DNA of 64,000 nt from Adiantum capillus-veneris (taxonomy: Eukaryota; Streptophyta; Polypodiopsida; Polypodiales; Pteridaceae), in NCBI GenBank assembly GCA_014529385.2, contig CM043952.1:66723870-66787869 (forward strand), read 5' to 3'. Shown one piece after another: positions 11,885 through 24,197 of the stretch (the stretch's first letter is position 1; each line of letters opens with the position of its first letter). Made by a program: the position numbers and the translations under genes. The notes under the pieces are model-generated. The model saw only the letters and a list, made by a program, of their open reading frames with translations. It was not told where the DNA came from and made no database searches.

Positions 11885-12155
11885 TTTGACCATTGGACAC
11901 AACCTTTGATTTTTGGAACGTTAGCATTTTGGAAACCTTGTTGGGCTGAACCTTAGGGTCTTTAAAGCCCATTGTTGCACAATGCTCTTTTGCAGATGCC
12001 CCCCCTCCCTATTTTCCCTCCTTTGGATCCCAAATGTGGCAGGTATGCCAGCTTAACCAATATTCTAGCTTTTTCTCCCCTGGTAATTCCCCATATTAAA
12101 TAATCAGTTTAACATGAAAATAATTTAGGAGAATTAGATATTAGTTATTATGATA
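11885..12155 (-). repeat. Truncated LTR of the C/E Ty3 family
   Basis: Its reverse complement matches the first about 270 bp of the LTR of element E: the terminus with AATATCTAATTCTCC-like sequence, a CCAATATTCTAGC segment, the GGATCC-containing purine-rich stretch and the AAAGGTTGTGTCC segment. It is diverged by many substitutions and lacks the rest of the LTR, so it is an old fragment. Confidence 0.7.
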
Positions 12156-12159
12156 GCTT

Positions 12160-13378
12160 CAAGGACTTGTACACTATAGGTGTTGTAGAATCTCAAGACA
12201 TTTTAGCTACTGCAAGTAGAGTAGGTGCTTTCAAGCTTAGTGTCATCGGGCATGTAATAGCATTCACACCCCACTCAAAGGTGGTCGAGCGACATTATCT
12301 TATGCACCCCCATTTGGACGATCACTATCAAATTTAGCCTCCCTCCTGTGACTTCCTTTTTGGTGTGGTTTCCCCCTTTGTATATATCTCCCTAGCCTAC
12401 TTGTAATGGTAAGCACTTTTCCGAGCCTCAAGCTACTTGCCTTTTTGTGTGGCTTCCATGTTCTCCCTCTTTTGGACTATCTTTGACATTAACATGATCG
12501 AAATATATCTATAGCTTGTTTCATGCAACTCTCTCTCTCTCTCTCAATTTTGGTCACACAATCTGTAAATAAATCAAAGTAAACATTGTCTAAGCCACTT
12601 CCATGTGTTTTGTCCCCTGTACTTACTAAGTTTGCAAATATCTACTTGCAAGCTGAGTTTGAAGTTTGGTCTTTCTTTTGTAGTTTCTTCTTTGGTATAG
12701 CATCTCGTTTGTGTATATCCACACAAGCTCCTTATTTTTTGCTCAATCTTTGAGAACATTGCACATGAAATAGATCCATAGCTTACTGTGTGTAACTCTC
12801 TCTCTCTCTCTCTCTTAATAATTTTGATGATCAAGGTGTATTTGAATCAAATGGATTGTTGTTGAGGTGCAATAGTCACCTACATCTCCTAACTTCCTAT
12901 TTGGCTGGTAGTTTGGCATTTCTTTCAAAGCACTTTTCCCAGTGTACCACCCTACTCTATATATGGCTATTCAGGCTCCAAATTCATTAAGCGCACTGTG
13001 AACAACAATCTTATAGAATTTGTATCTAGCTTGGATTACATTAGGTGCCGCTAGCTTAGCTACATCTTGTCTTGAGAACAATTTGCACCTTTGGATCTTC
13101 TTCTTGGCTTTGCCTTGAGATTCCATATTCTCTCTTTTTTTGTGTACCTTTGCATATGCTATGCATGAAATACATTTGTAGCTTGGCTCCTCTACACCAT
13201 CTTCATGTGGCATTTAATTTCATTTAAACCACTCTTTTTGCTCTTTTTGGTATGCTCCCCTCTCTTTTTTTTGTTTTCCAAATCACGCTTGAATCAAAGT
13301 GAGAATTCTCCGAGTGCACTTAGTACTTTCACATACCATTTACTTCACCCCTTATTTGCCTACAATTCCGGATCAATC
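12160..13378. repeat. Diverged 300-400 bp repeats with CT tracts upstream of the Helentron coding region
   Basis: Three diverged blocks sit at about 12470-12545, 12727-12815 and 13127-13205. Each has CATGAAATA-like or TTCATGC-like sequence followed by TAGCTT, and the first two end in a CTCTCTCTCT tract. No protein is recognised. It may be the 5' non-coding part of the Helentron that follows. Confidence 0.4.
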
Positions 13379-15152
13379 ATGTCAGCATCACAAGAACCAA
13401 TTGACACTTCATTCAATATGGCCAGCTTGGGCACAAGCTTCTTGCAAAACTCTTCCACCAACACAAATATTTTTAGTGCCTTGTACTCAATGGCACAAAC
13501 CACAATCCCTTTCAAAAACTTCAAAGAAAACTTGGTTGATGAATTGTTCTCAAGCTATAAGTTTCATTTTGGCTTCAAATATAATGTGGATAGGTTCATT
13601 GGAGCACAATGTACAACCGGAGACAAAGATAAGTTAGCCATAGAAAAATTGTTTGACACCACATCTACCTCTTAGTTTTAGACCATGGAAGTCATCAAAG
13701 TCTTTGCATGGATAATCCATAACCAAATAGGGGCTAAAATTCACAATCTAGTCACTGCCCAAATGAAGCTTTCAACCAAAGGAAACCTAATTGAACCACT
13801 CCATTGCCAAAGACTTGTGGTTCTCATTGAGCCTACTGGTCAGCAGTATTTTCCAAAATCAATGCCCAAACCACGTAGTCCGTGTGTTAGATGGACTATG
13901 GATAATACCAAGGATTTATTATTTACGTGATCACTCAAAAATTTTACATGATCACAAAGCGTTAATTAATGTTAGCAACCATATAAATTGGAGTGTTTCA
14001 AATTTGGTTTCTTTCCCCTTCATCCAATAGTATAAATGCATGACTTTGTCAACGTTAACAAAAGATTCACCTTACCAATTAGATGTTCACTCTAGCGAAT
14101 TCTAAATCCCTGGAGAATTACTAAATACCTTCAAACCAACCCATCGTCGAGCCATGCAACAACTACAATAACCACAAAAATCAAGAGAATTAAGCATAGA
14201 TTAAAGTACAATGTCGCAAGCGACAAAACTAAAAAATATATAAACAAGCATGTGGCCTTGTACATTAAAAAGAGCAATGACACACCTACTTTCACATGCC
14301 ATAAATGTGCCCATTTTCTATTTTGCTCATAGCTAGTAAAGATGTTGTGTGAACAACAAAACCTTAGCTGCAAGAAACATAAAAGGCATGCATCACTTTT
14401 CATTTTTTTCCCTTATGCTAAGACGTGAAAATAGAGAATATGGCATTCGCGCACTTGAACATAGCTGGCCTGAACAATCCCTTGCCTGAGGTGTTAGCAT
14501 TGAATCTAATTGAAGCACAATTAGTTGCAATACAAATCCCTTTTGGAAAAAATTGTAAACTTACTCTTGATGGGCAATATGGCTTAAGTGGTAGTGTTGT
14601 GAATGTAGCAAACCTTGAGAAAAAACACCAAGCTTTGCCTTGCTTTTTGAATGACGAAGCGTCAATCTTGGTTGGAATAAAATTCAAACTTGAATACAAG
14701 CATTCATATTTGAGTGGTGTAGTGCGCCCTTTGCCGACCATTAAAGCGACTCAAAAATTGCTTGGTGCATCATTGTACAAAAGGGAAAAATATGCTTGAA
14801 TGCGTCTTGGTTAGCCCACATTACAAGCCTCCAAGACATGGCAACACCAATAACCATGGAGAATACAAACATTGATGGAGATGAGCACACCGACGTGATG
14901 ATCCATAGCATAACCACAGCCACTCAAAGTCGCGGACTTCAACGACAAAATTGTCTACCTAGCACCAAACGAGGGTAATAGTCCATTGGGCCTCTTTAAA
15001 GATGAATATTGTGAAGAATTAGCATTTCCAAATATTTTCTTTGGTGAACCAAGGAAATACCATGAGCACATTCCTTTTAAATACCAAAAAATTGCAAAAT
15101 GGGAGCTCATGCATAAAGACAGACGCTTTGCTCTTCACATAGAGAACCTATT
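13379..15152 (+). pseudogene. Helentron RepHel, segment I (N-terminal and pre-Rep region)
   Basis: From an ATG at 13379 several frames carry sequence typical of the long N-terminal part of a Helitron Rep-helicase polyprotein. These are a CxxC zinc-finger-like stretch near 14300, then 14425-14799 (AHLNIAGLNNPLPEVLALNL and DGQYGLSGSVVNV), then 14970-15150 (PLGLFKDEYCEELAFPNIFF, KWELMHKDRRFALHIENLF). The text stops abruptly at 15152, where the LTR of element F begins, and resumes at 46938. Rep nicks and joins single strands during rolling-circle transposition. Frameshifts and stops show the copy was already decaying. Assignment is by recall of the family. Confidence 0.75.
15148..15152. repeat. 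Target-site duplication of element F (5' side)
   Basis: CTATT directly precedes the 5' LTR. CTGTT at 46933-46937 directly follows the 3' LTR; the two differ by one base. Confidence 0.7.
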
Positions 15153-15301
15153 TGTTAGGACAAGGGCAAGGCCAGGGAGTCATGGAATGGACTAGGCAAT
15201 GCTGAAAGGGAATCCAATTAGGGCAAAGGTCTAGGAGCATTGCCTATATAGTGGGAGGTTGGGAGGTGGATTCTAGGCTCTAGTCACCCCTAGGCTTTAC
15301 A
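15153..15301 (+). repeat. 5' LTR of element F (149 bp)
   Basis: Starts TGTTAGGACAAGGGC and ends AGGCTTTACA. It contains TTGCCTATATAGTGGGAGG, a TATA-like promoter core. It matches the 3' LTR and, in reverse, the LTR of element G. Confidence 0.85.
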
Positions 15302-15302
15302 C

Positions 15303-15315
15303 TGGTATCAAGAGC
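15303..15315 (+). promoter_or_regulatory. Primer binding site of element F
   Basis: TGGTATCAAGAGC, one base after the LTR, equals the initiator tRNA-Met PBS with one extra A. Confidence 0.75.
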
Positions 15316-16156
15316 AAGGTTTTATTCTAGGCGAGAGGGGTGGGTCGTGGACCACTACTTTTGTTAGGCATGCACATGCAAGCTTTGAGGAAAAGGGAGT
15401 TGAAGGCGAGCATGGCCACCTCCTAAGCCGCAGAGAAAATGCACCTATCGAGCGTGTGCAACCGATCTTGGCTGAGGGAGGGAGCAGAGCTCGACCTCCA
15501 CCCTTGCGAGCGCTCTTGAGCTCATCCGGTGCGTGCTGCCCCTTTGAGAAATTCACGCTTCTTTAGCAACCCTAGTGGAGCACCTCACGGAGTGTACGAT
15601 CTTCTTCGACGAGCCAAGGCGGCCTACAGTGCCATCGCCATAAACACGAGATTCGTTCTCACATAGGACTTGCCCTAAGGTCCAAAAGTAGACCTTTTTT
15701 TTTGTCTACGGGGGCATGCCCGCCCGGCATGCAAAGGATACCCCCGAAGCACGCTGTCGACCTCACTTGAGGGTGCCACCAAGACGAAGGCACTCCAAAA
15801 GGGAATCCGTTTAATGCAGACAAGATTAAACTGCAAAAAAATTTGTCCAGAATCAATAAATACCTTGAAACCTTAAGTCGACTCCACCAAAGCCTCTCGG
15901 TACCCTTGAATAGGTGAATTAACAAGCTTGGACTACCAACCAAATTACCGGTCGCTTCAAGCTTGGAACACAAACGTAATTAGCATGGCTAATTACCTAT
16001 TGTGGTGCATCATACAATGACGGGATTATTTTTCGACTCTAGGTATTTTTCCCTCTATTTCTTCCACTGCACAATGTTGCCATGGATTTAGATATCAATA
16101 TGAATTTTGATTTCGAGCATCATACGCCTGATCCTGTCTGTGATGGCTCGCAGTGT
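15316..16156 (+). other. 5' leader and gag start of element F
   Basis: Mostly untranslatable leader, GC-rich at 15320-15650. At the end an ATG (about 16083) opens a short frame (MDLDINMNFDFEHH...CDGSQ) that reads naturally into 42098 onward (RPDALTESARDATVGDD), showing that A interrupted the F gag start. Confidence 0.55.
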
Positions 16157-17188
16157 CATGCCGTGGCACGTGCATAATGTGAAACTAAATTATCTACCTC
16201 ACTCTCAATGATTTTGCTATGTGGGACCAAATGCTATTATGTACATAGTGTGATATATGCGAAAATAGATGCCACAGTTACAGCTCTGTATATACCTTGC
16301 GGGGACAGCGAGGCCCTTGATGTGTCACTATGGCATGATTTTTCACATAAATATATGCCTATGTTTCTTTAGAAATGTACAAATGTCAAGTGTATCAAAG
16401 TGGCATGCTCATTTTGCCTAGAAAGTTCAATGCGGGCGATCTCGGCCAAAAATAGTAGGTTTCATGCACGGACAGAAGAGATGCATCCAAAGTGCTTGCC
16501 AAGTGGTAAAATGAGTTTCAAGATGAAATTTAATCCCAATGGGATTTTTCCACAATTTTAGGGATTTTTCCCAGCTCGTTTGGGCTTTTTACGGGCAAAA
16601 AAGGCCATTTTTGGGCTTAAATGACCAAAAATGGTAAAACAAGACCCAAAACTGGTAAAAAATGGCTCAAAATTCCACATCACTCACGCTTCCGTGACTA
16701 TGAGGAGTGACATAGCATTTTAGAACATCAATATCAGCACTACAAACTCCTCTCTGAAGGGGGACAAAGCCCGCACCTAAGGTATGCTAGTGCAGTCCCG
16801 TGCTGTTTCAACCCTGTATTTGAGGTTGTGAGGCCACCAATTAGGGTTTCCCCTCTTCAAATAACCACTTGGTAATGAATAATGAAGTTTTTAAGCTTCC
16901 ATTAAATGGCCACGACGAAGAATTGAAGCGTTTGTGTAGGGTTTTTATCAGGGCGAAAGAGCACTGGAACTGTGTAATTGGCAGTGAGGCTACACCAAAT
17001 CATCACACACACATGAGTTTTGAGTTGATCTTGGTTCTTTTTCAAAGAGAATCTTTAATGGCTGGAGTTTTTTTCTTTTTTTAGTGTGTTTTTTGGCTTC
17101 AAATCATCTAGGCCTTGCTTGATTTTTCTTCGAACTCTCATAGTCAGAGGCCCGGCGCTTTCCTAGCCGCACTCTGCACTTCTTGACA
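16157..17188 (+). repeat. 5' LTR of element A
   Basis: Shares CCGTGGCAYGTGCATAATGT at the start and CTTCTTGACA at the end with 41071-42097. Frames inside it are non-coding. Confidence 0.85.
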
Positions 17189-17272
17189 TAAGTTTGGTGA
17201 ACCTGATGCGAAGTAGGCTAGGGTGAGGGTTCAAAAGCTTCATTGAAGGTCTCAAACCAAAGCTTTAAAGCT

Positions 17273-18649
17273 ATGGAGCAACAAGAGCAACAGGGGGTTC
17301 GATTTGATCCTGTCACAATGCAAATGTTTCAAGCTTTTGCGGTGTTTATGCAGCAGCAGCAAGCTGCGGAAAGGAGGGATCTTTCCTCAAGTAAAGTGCT
17401 TCAATCTGTGGTGAAGAAAATGGACCAATTTAAAAGTAAATATGTAACAAAGTATCTTTGTGGTTATGTAAAGGAGATGGAGCTTCATCAAGTGCCCGAA
17501 GCAGAGATGGTGCAAAGTTTTGAACTAGCGGTGGTTCCCGAGATCATAGAGCATGTAAGGGCAATTATAAATGAGCATGGGGCAGCTTGGGAAGCATTCA
17601 AATTAACCTTGAAATAAGAGTATTTCATGGAAGACTCCGAAAGGGTGACAAAGAGGACTTTTCTAGAGTGGGTAGTTTGGCCAAAAGAGGGACTTTCGCC
17701 TACCGAGCTGCTAAGGGAATTTGAACGCCGCTATGATCAACTTTCAAGGATTGAGAAGGCTACCCTAAACTTAGAGAAGACAGATCTCTTTTTGTAAGTT
17801 GCAAGAAAAGAGATTCAAGAGAAGTTAGAGTTACTGCTTGAGGATAAGGATGCGGAACATGGCTTAAAGACTAATTAGAATGAGGTCGAAGATGCAATTT
17901 CACTGCTAGCCAAGTTACAACGAAGAAGAGACAGGATGATCGTCAACCCTATTCAAGTCTCAAGTGTTCCCAAGAGTCCTATGAAGCCTGTGATTGTGGT
18001 TTCAAAGAGTGACAAATCCATCCTCGATGATATTGTTAAGGGACTGCAAGAATTGAAGTTAAAGCTTACAAGGCTAGAAGAGAAGGGGAAACCATCAGGC
18101 CAATCTACAGTGCAATGACCTCGAAGCAAAGAAGGTTTTGTAAACAGGTGCATATGGTGTGATAATACTGACCATGGAAGTAGGGATTGTGAAAGTTTCA
18201 AAGATGCATTGACAAAGGAGCTTGTTTTCTTTAAAGATGGCAGAATTCACTTAAGTGAAACAGGTAATCTCTTGGGTACAAACTTGGCAAAGGTGGAATG
18301 AAGAAGCTAGTGGAGGACATGGCTACTAGCCATGCAATCTCAATGGTTGAGGTAGCCGCATATGGGCTGAAGGTGGAGCCTATAAAGCAAAAAGGAGTCA
18401 AGGCTGGAGAAAAAGCATCTAATGGGATTGGAGAACTGTGGCCATGGGCAATAGAGTCTGCTGTGAAAGGTAAAATGACTTAATAAGTTTTACATAAAGC
18501 TGGAGAATGCATTCAGCTAGAAACATGTTAGAATGACCCTGTTGACTCTTTGTCAGTGCATGCATACATTGCCAAATGTCAAGCCAATGAGGCCGTTGTC
18601 AAAGAGAAACGTAGGCGTGAGAATGGGGATGAAGGGCCTTCAAAAACGG
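17273..18649 (+). pseudogene. Element A gag with zinc knuckle (5' part)
   Basis: An ATG at 17273 begins a Gln-rich N-terminus (MEQQEQQGVRFD). The frame runs to a stop near 17615 and, through several more stops, continues with FLEWVVWPKEGLSPTELL and a helical stretch. A CCHC knuckle CIWCDNTDHGSRDC lies at about 18149-18190, followed by a NLAKGGMKK-like block. The knuckle binds RNA in the particle. The coding text is cut at 18649 by the LTR of B and resumes at 36252. Multiple stops make it inactive. The CIWC...DHGSRDC knuckle with its downstream block is one of the fungal-like marks of this element. Confidence 0.7.
18645..18649. repeat. Target-site duplication of element B (5' side)
   Basis: AACGG precedes the B LTR; ACGG follows the other LTR at 36248-36251. 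It is 4 bp if the LTR ends in CACA, or 5 bp if it ends one base earlier. Confidence 0.75.
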
Positions 18650-19788
18650 TGTCAGCAGTTTTCTGGAGCAAGGGATTGCGCATATGTACATATACATGCA
18701 TGGTGCATCAAATAAAGGATTGCCCATTTTCCTTAGCCAGGTGGTTATGTGGGGCCCACATGTGTACAGGTAGGACAGGGTGTACATAGTGCATCAATTT
18801 TCACTATTACCAGTACCACTGTGTTTTTTCTACAATAAGGAGGAGTTGGTAGCACGTAAAACTTCTCAAGGAAGCTATCCGCGGGCCGACGACGTGAGGT
18901 CAGCAGGTGCGTCAGATGGCATCTAGTGGCGTCAGGAGGGCGAACGAGGTCAATATTTGCACGCAGATGAGGACGGACACAACGTGGGTGTTTTCTGGTG
19001 AGAGTTATGCAGAAAGGTCATCATTAGGACCACTTTTTGGGGCCACTTCACGTGGTGGCGAGATGCATTATTGGAAAAAAGCAGAGTGCCAGGTGTGCGA
19101 ATGATGCAAAAAGGTGACAACTATGCACTGCGAGGTCAACTTTTGGCCTGTTCGGGGTCCGTTTGAGGTCATCTAAAAGGCCAAGGGTGCCCAACTAATA
19201 AAGATAAGTGTGGGAACTGAAAAACAAGAGAGAAGACCAGAAAAAACGTGGAGAAGAGAGGAGGAACAGCCGTAGGTGTGTTTTTGCCCATTTTGGAGCC
19301 TGTTTTGGCCCTAAACTGCTCATCCGAGGTCGGATTTGAGCACTTTGACATTGTAGACTGGGGTTTTGGGCCGTTCCGGACGCAATGGCGCTGTCCATTT
19401 TGCCAAATTCCTCACTCTTTTCCTGCTGTTTTTCTGTGTAAGTTTCTCCTATGAGCGAAGTTTCTGCTCTAGTTTGTGATTGTATTTGGCTTATTTTCCC
19501 TATATTGTGTGAGCTATTTGCCCCATTGGTGTTGGCCCAAGCTCAATTGTATCTAAACATCAGAAATTCTCCTCTTTTGAGCTGAGTTTTTTGGGTGTGT
19601 GTGTGTGTGTGTCTCTGTGTGGAGTGGGCAAGTGGATAATCTCTCCTCTCACTCCATAGGTGTGTTTCCTGTCTCGGCCAGGTGTGTTGTGTAAGCCGAG
19701 TGGTGCCCCCTAGTGTGTGTGTGTATCTTCCCAAGAGTGTGTGTCGGGTCGTTATAGAGGCGCTGTGTGTGTTTTCATCCTGCTCACA
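18650..19788 (+). repeat. 5' LTR of element B (1139 bp)
   Basis: Starts TGTCAGCAGTTTTCTGG and ends TTTTCATCCTGCTCACA. Contains a (GT)n tract near 19600. Confidence 0.9.
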
Positions 19789-20825
19789 TTCTTTTGGTGC
19801 CCCCACTGAGGATCTTCTTCGAGTACCTTCTACTTCGAGCTTTGAGCTTCGGGATTGCAGATTACAGGTTGCAGATTACAGGTTACAGGTTACAGGTACG
19901 GGTACAGGTGATTCACACAGGTACAGGTAACTGGAGTACAGTGATATACTAGCAGTGATGTCACTTGCAGTTGTTGTGGGAATGCATCACTTGGCACCTG
20001 TTTGAGCGCATTGTCTGCTGGATTGTACGTTACTTGTGGAAACTGCCATTGTACGCATTTGTGGAGCCATACTTGGTTGTATTTGGCAGTCCCAGCCATT
20101 TTTGAGACTTGGTCTGGAAGATAGTCATTTCTGAGACTTGACTATACGCGATTTGCATTAGCCTTCGTGTGAGGGTCGATAGTGTGAGGTTTTTATTGAG
20201 CTGGGGGATTCTCAAATGTGGAGATCCTTTCGGTGATACAGGTAGCTGGAGCACCCTTTTCGTGACCTCGCCATAGGCTATGTACTAGTGAGTCCTACTT
20301 GATGCTCGGGTTCTATTGTTGACAGTTTATGCATACATAGACAGTCTATATTTTGGGTTCCTACTGCTCTACTTCTGGGGAAACTCTGTCGAAATTTTCC
20401 CAAGTTATGATGGCTGGTTTTTTGGTATTTTGAGCCATTTATGCTGTTATGCTGCTGAAATTTGGGCAAAAATCAGAGGATAAGTCAGGTGTGCCTTCTT
20501 GGGAGCTTCATGGTTGGCTTTAATGGATGATCAAAATGGCCCTCATTTCACTCCTTTTCATTTAACTCAAAGGATTCAGATTAATGTTCATGTGTCCAGG
20601 AAGATCTTTTTCCAGCAGCGCATAGTCTTTATGTTTGGGCCAAGAAGGTTACGAGAGATCTTGGAATGTCCTTTGCCTGTTGTAATTCCGATGATCAACT
20701 ATGAAAACTCATTTGATGTGCATGTGTTTGTTCTCATCTAAACCTGAGCTCCATTGAAGTTTCTGGGGATTGGGTAGTGAAAAGTTTTGGGTTCTTGCAC
20801 GTGTGTTTGAAGGGGTTCTCTAGCC
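19789..20825 (+). other. 5' leader of element B
   Basis: About 1 kb without recognised coding sequence. It begins TTCTTTTGGTGCCCCCACTG, where a PBS is expected; I did not assign the tRNA. At 19855-19930 it holds a run of TTACAGG/TGCAGAT-like short repeats. Confidence 0.6.
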
Positions 20826-23333
20826 ATGGCTTTCTCTTATCCGGAGTTTCATGGAAGAAGTGATGAAGATGTGGAGGACTTTCTGGAAAAGATGGAGGTT
20901 GCCTGCATTAGCAACCAGATTCATGACCCTACGCAAATGTTACGCCTTCTCCAAATTTGTTTGAAGAGTGATGCACGAGTTTGGTCCAAGGCATTTGAAG
21001 AGGAGTTGCGTGCAGCAGATCCATCTATAAGATTGAGTTGGGACAATCTAAGGCATGGATTGGAAGTGGAGTTTGTGAAGATAGAAGATCCTGACAAAGT
21101 GTGGCAAGAAGTACAAGGTTTGGTGCAGAAGGAAGGTGAGCCAGTAGATGCGTGCATACGTAAGTTTTCATTGGCATGGGAGCGAATGTGCAAGGCTTAA
21201 GCACCACAGGTACCCCCACCTGACATGATGAAGAAGGACAGGTTCTTGGCTGGTCTTTGGGAGAATATACGTTGGAGAGTGGAGCTAAAGAATCCTAGGA
21301 CATATGAGGATGCACTAGAGGTAGCAAGGAACAAAGAGTGGAAGCTAAGGAAAATGAGCCAGTTAGGGGTGGAGTCTTTGCCAATGAGGTCTGAATTTCA
21401 GCCTATAGAGTCTTTACAAGGGCGCATGTCAGGAGTTCATCATGAACCAGTGGTTCCTGTTACTACTCAGGTTATGCCAGCAGTGGTCACTACAGCAGTG
21501 CAAGATGATGGGCTAAGGCAAGACATGAGGCAAATGGTAGATTTGATGAAGAATCTCAGCCTAGACATGCTAGGTCAAGTGGGAAATAATCGAGGTCGAG
21601 GGAGGTTTGCAAATCAGCCAGGAGGTGAAGAAAGGCCTAGGAATGGTGTTGGACAAAGCAATGGTAGGTTTTGGAGGCAGACGCCCACATGTTATAATTG
21701 TGGAGAGTTGGGTCACATCAGCCCGCAATGTGATAAGCCACCAAGGATGGGGGGGGACATGTATCCATTGCCAAGACAGGTGCTAACCAGGTCAAATGAT
21801 TATGGCATCGAAATCAAGGGAGACGAAGGAACCAGTGGACTGACCCAGGAGGAAAAAGGGAAGACAAAAGTGCTAAGTGTAGTCACCTTGGAGAAGGCAT
21901 CAAAGCTAGAGGATACATTAGTGATGCCTATTGGGAAGAGGACCACAGAGGAAAAGGAAGGAAGAAGTGCCCCAGGTCCTAGTAAGAAGAAAGGAAAGAG
22001 CCTTGAAGGCGAGGATGTCAAGGCCAAGAGGAAAAGGAGAGCTCGTCGAAAGTTTCATGTTTCAGATTTTCCACTAGGAGATGGGCAATTAAGCTATGAC
22101 TTGAAGGAGGATCTGACGAGCAGGAAGGCAGATGTTACTTTTGGGCAGCTTATAGAGATGGTGCCTAAGCTAAAGCGACAGTGGAAGAGGATGGTTAACC
22201 CAATGGAGAAAGAGCCAGAGAGGGGTTCAGTAAAAGTGTTGGCAATGGATGAGCTACCAGACATTTGTCCAATAGTAGATGTGTGGCATAAAAGGAAAAA
22301 TTTGGGACAAGGTTATGTGGATGGCGGAGCCCAAATATGCGTCATAACACACTCATGCGTTGAGAAGATGGGTCTCACAGTGGCTGGGGTGTCAGGTTTT
22401 CGGATCAGATTGGCAAACCATCAAAAAGTAAAATGCTTGGGTGTTGTAAAGAGCTTAGAAGTGGAGGCATATGATGCAAAGGCAGTGGTTGATTTTCATG
22501 TGATGCCAGCAGGGTTGGGAGCATATCCTATTATATTGGGCAGACCATGGTTACGTGCAGTGGGAGCTGTTCAAGATTGGCGACATGGTACGATTAGCCT
22601 CTATGGAAAGACAGGTACCAAGAAGCTTTATAATATGGACACAAGGAAACGATTAGAGGAGCTTTATGAAGATGAGGATGAGTCTAGTGATGAAGACTCT
22701 TCCACGGTGACAGATGAGGACAGTGATAGCACTACCAGTAGTGATGAGGATGCTGATGTTGCATTTCTTTTGATGGATAAAGAAATCCAGGAGTGTGGTT
22801 TAGTCGCATTTGCGAAGGAAGTTGAAGATGAAAGTGAAGGGCCTTATGAAGTGATTGAAGGGCTGATGCAAACCAAAGTTGAGTTGTCAAAGAAGCAGGA
22901 ATTAATGACGCAAATGATTAGTGGAGACCTCTCAGCTATGGAGAAGGATATATATTTGCATATGCTGGCTAGTTTTCCTGATTTGTTCATTACTTCATAT
23001 GAAGAGATCAGAGGGTTCAAGGGTGAAGATATGCATATAGAGCTAAAAGAAGGTGCTAAGCCAGTGTGGCAAAGGCTAAGAAGGATGGGTCAAGAGAAAA
23101 TGGAAGCCTTGCGGGTAGAGGTGGACAAGTTATTGAAGGCAGAGTTCATAGTTCCAGTGGAGACCACAAAATGGGTGAGTCCAGTTGTAGTCAGTCCAAA
23201 GAAGGATGGGAAGTGGAGAATCTGTGTGGATTTTAAACCCTTAAACGCAGCCACTAAGAAGAACCCATATCCTCTTCCATTCATCGATCAGATCTTGGAT
23301 TCAGTGGCAGGTTATGAGAGGTACAGTGTGTGA
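20826..23333 (+). pseudogene. Element B gag-protease-RT (5' part of polyprotein)
   Basis: An ATG at 20826 starts gag (FHGRSDEDVEDFLEKMEVAC). One in-frame TAA at 21198-21200 interrupts it; the same frame continues to a TGA at 23331. Downstream are a CCHC knuckle (CYNCGELGHISPQC, about 21690-21735), a long charged Lys/Glu-rich linker, the protease (YVDGGAQICVITHS, catalytic Asp in D-G-G rather than D-[ST]-G, then IILGRPWLRAVGA), an acidic Ser/Asp linker, and the RT N-terminus (WRICVDFKPLNAATKK, PLPFIDQIL). A 2-base shift at about 23328 moves the rest of RT to the next frame. Few lesions, in line with the low LTR divergence. Confidence 0.88.
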
Positions 23334-24197
23334 TGGTTTTTCAGGCTATTTTCAATTGAAGATTGCTCTTAAAGACCGCACAAAGACAACTTTCATTACG
23401 CCATGGGGCTGCTATTGCTACACAGTATTGCCATTTGGGTTGTCAAATGGACCTTCCTTCTATCAAGAGAGAGCAAATTGGGTGTTGGAACCATTCATTG
23501 GTAGTTGTGTTAAAGCTTTTATGGATGACTTCTGTGTCTATAGCAGTAGGGCTAAACACCATGAGAAGCTGCAGATGGTATTGGCTCGATATGATAAATG
23601 TGGAGGACAACTAAATCCAAAGAAATGTCATCTAGCACAGCCAAGGGTGAAGTTATTGGGCCATATGGTGTCAAAAAATGGCATTGAGGCTGATCCAGAT
23701 AAGATGAAGTCTATTATTCTTCTTCCATCACATATGAGTACGAAGCAATTGGAAACCTTTATACACAAAGTGAAGTACATGGCACGGCTTATTCCATTGT
23801 CTTCGGAGCTTCTTTATCCATTACAGCAAGTGGCAAAGCATGATCCATTGCAATGGGATGACAAGTGTGAAGAAGTGTTTCAAGAGGTGAAAGAGGTGTT
23901 AGGGGGGTTGTCAGCCATGCAGGCTCCTGATTGGGAGAAAGTTTTTTATGTAAATCCATCAGTAGGGGATGATGCCATTGGAGCCATGCTATTGCAAAAG
24001 GGGAAGGGCAGCCATTATATGAGGTCAGTGTATTGTGCAAGCCGAGTGAAGTTGATAGCGGAGAGAAAGTTATCGGAAGTAGAGCTAGTGATGGCCGGTG
24101 TAATATTTGCTTGTCGACGATTTCGTCATTACTTGCTACCACGGCCTTTTGTTTTCTTGACGAGTTATGCCTTTTTGCCACAGTTAATTAATGGTAC
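23314..24197 (+). pseudogene. Element B RT C-terminal half and RNase H
   Basis: Continues the polyprotein after the 2-base shift with DGFSGYFQLKIALKDRTKTT, the RT catalytic motif AFMDDF (F-M-D-D form of YxDD) and the thumb (LGHMVSKNGIEADPDKMK). A divergent RNase H-like segment follows (VFYVNPSVGDDAIGAMLLQ, SRVKLIAERKLSEVELVMAG). The frame is cut at 24197 by the LTR of C. The reading continues naturally at 33096 after removal of the insertion and one GGTAC. It lies in B's sense orientation. Confidence 0.85.
24193..24197. repeat. Target-site duplication GGTAC of element C
   Basis: GGTAC occurs at 24193-24197, again at 25823-25827 and again at 33096-33100, flanking both LTR copies. Confidence 0.9.

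Noticed and set aside
19855-19930. Telomere-like repeat
   Set aside because: The unit is TTACAGG/TGCAGAT-like, not TTTAGGG, and is short and irregular.
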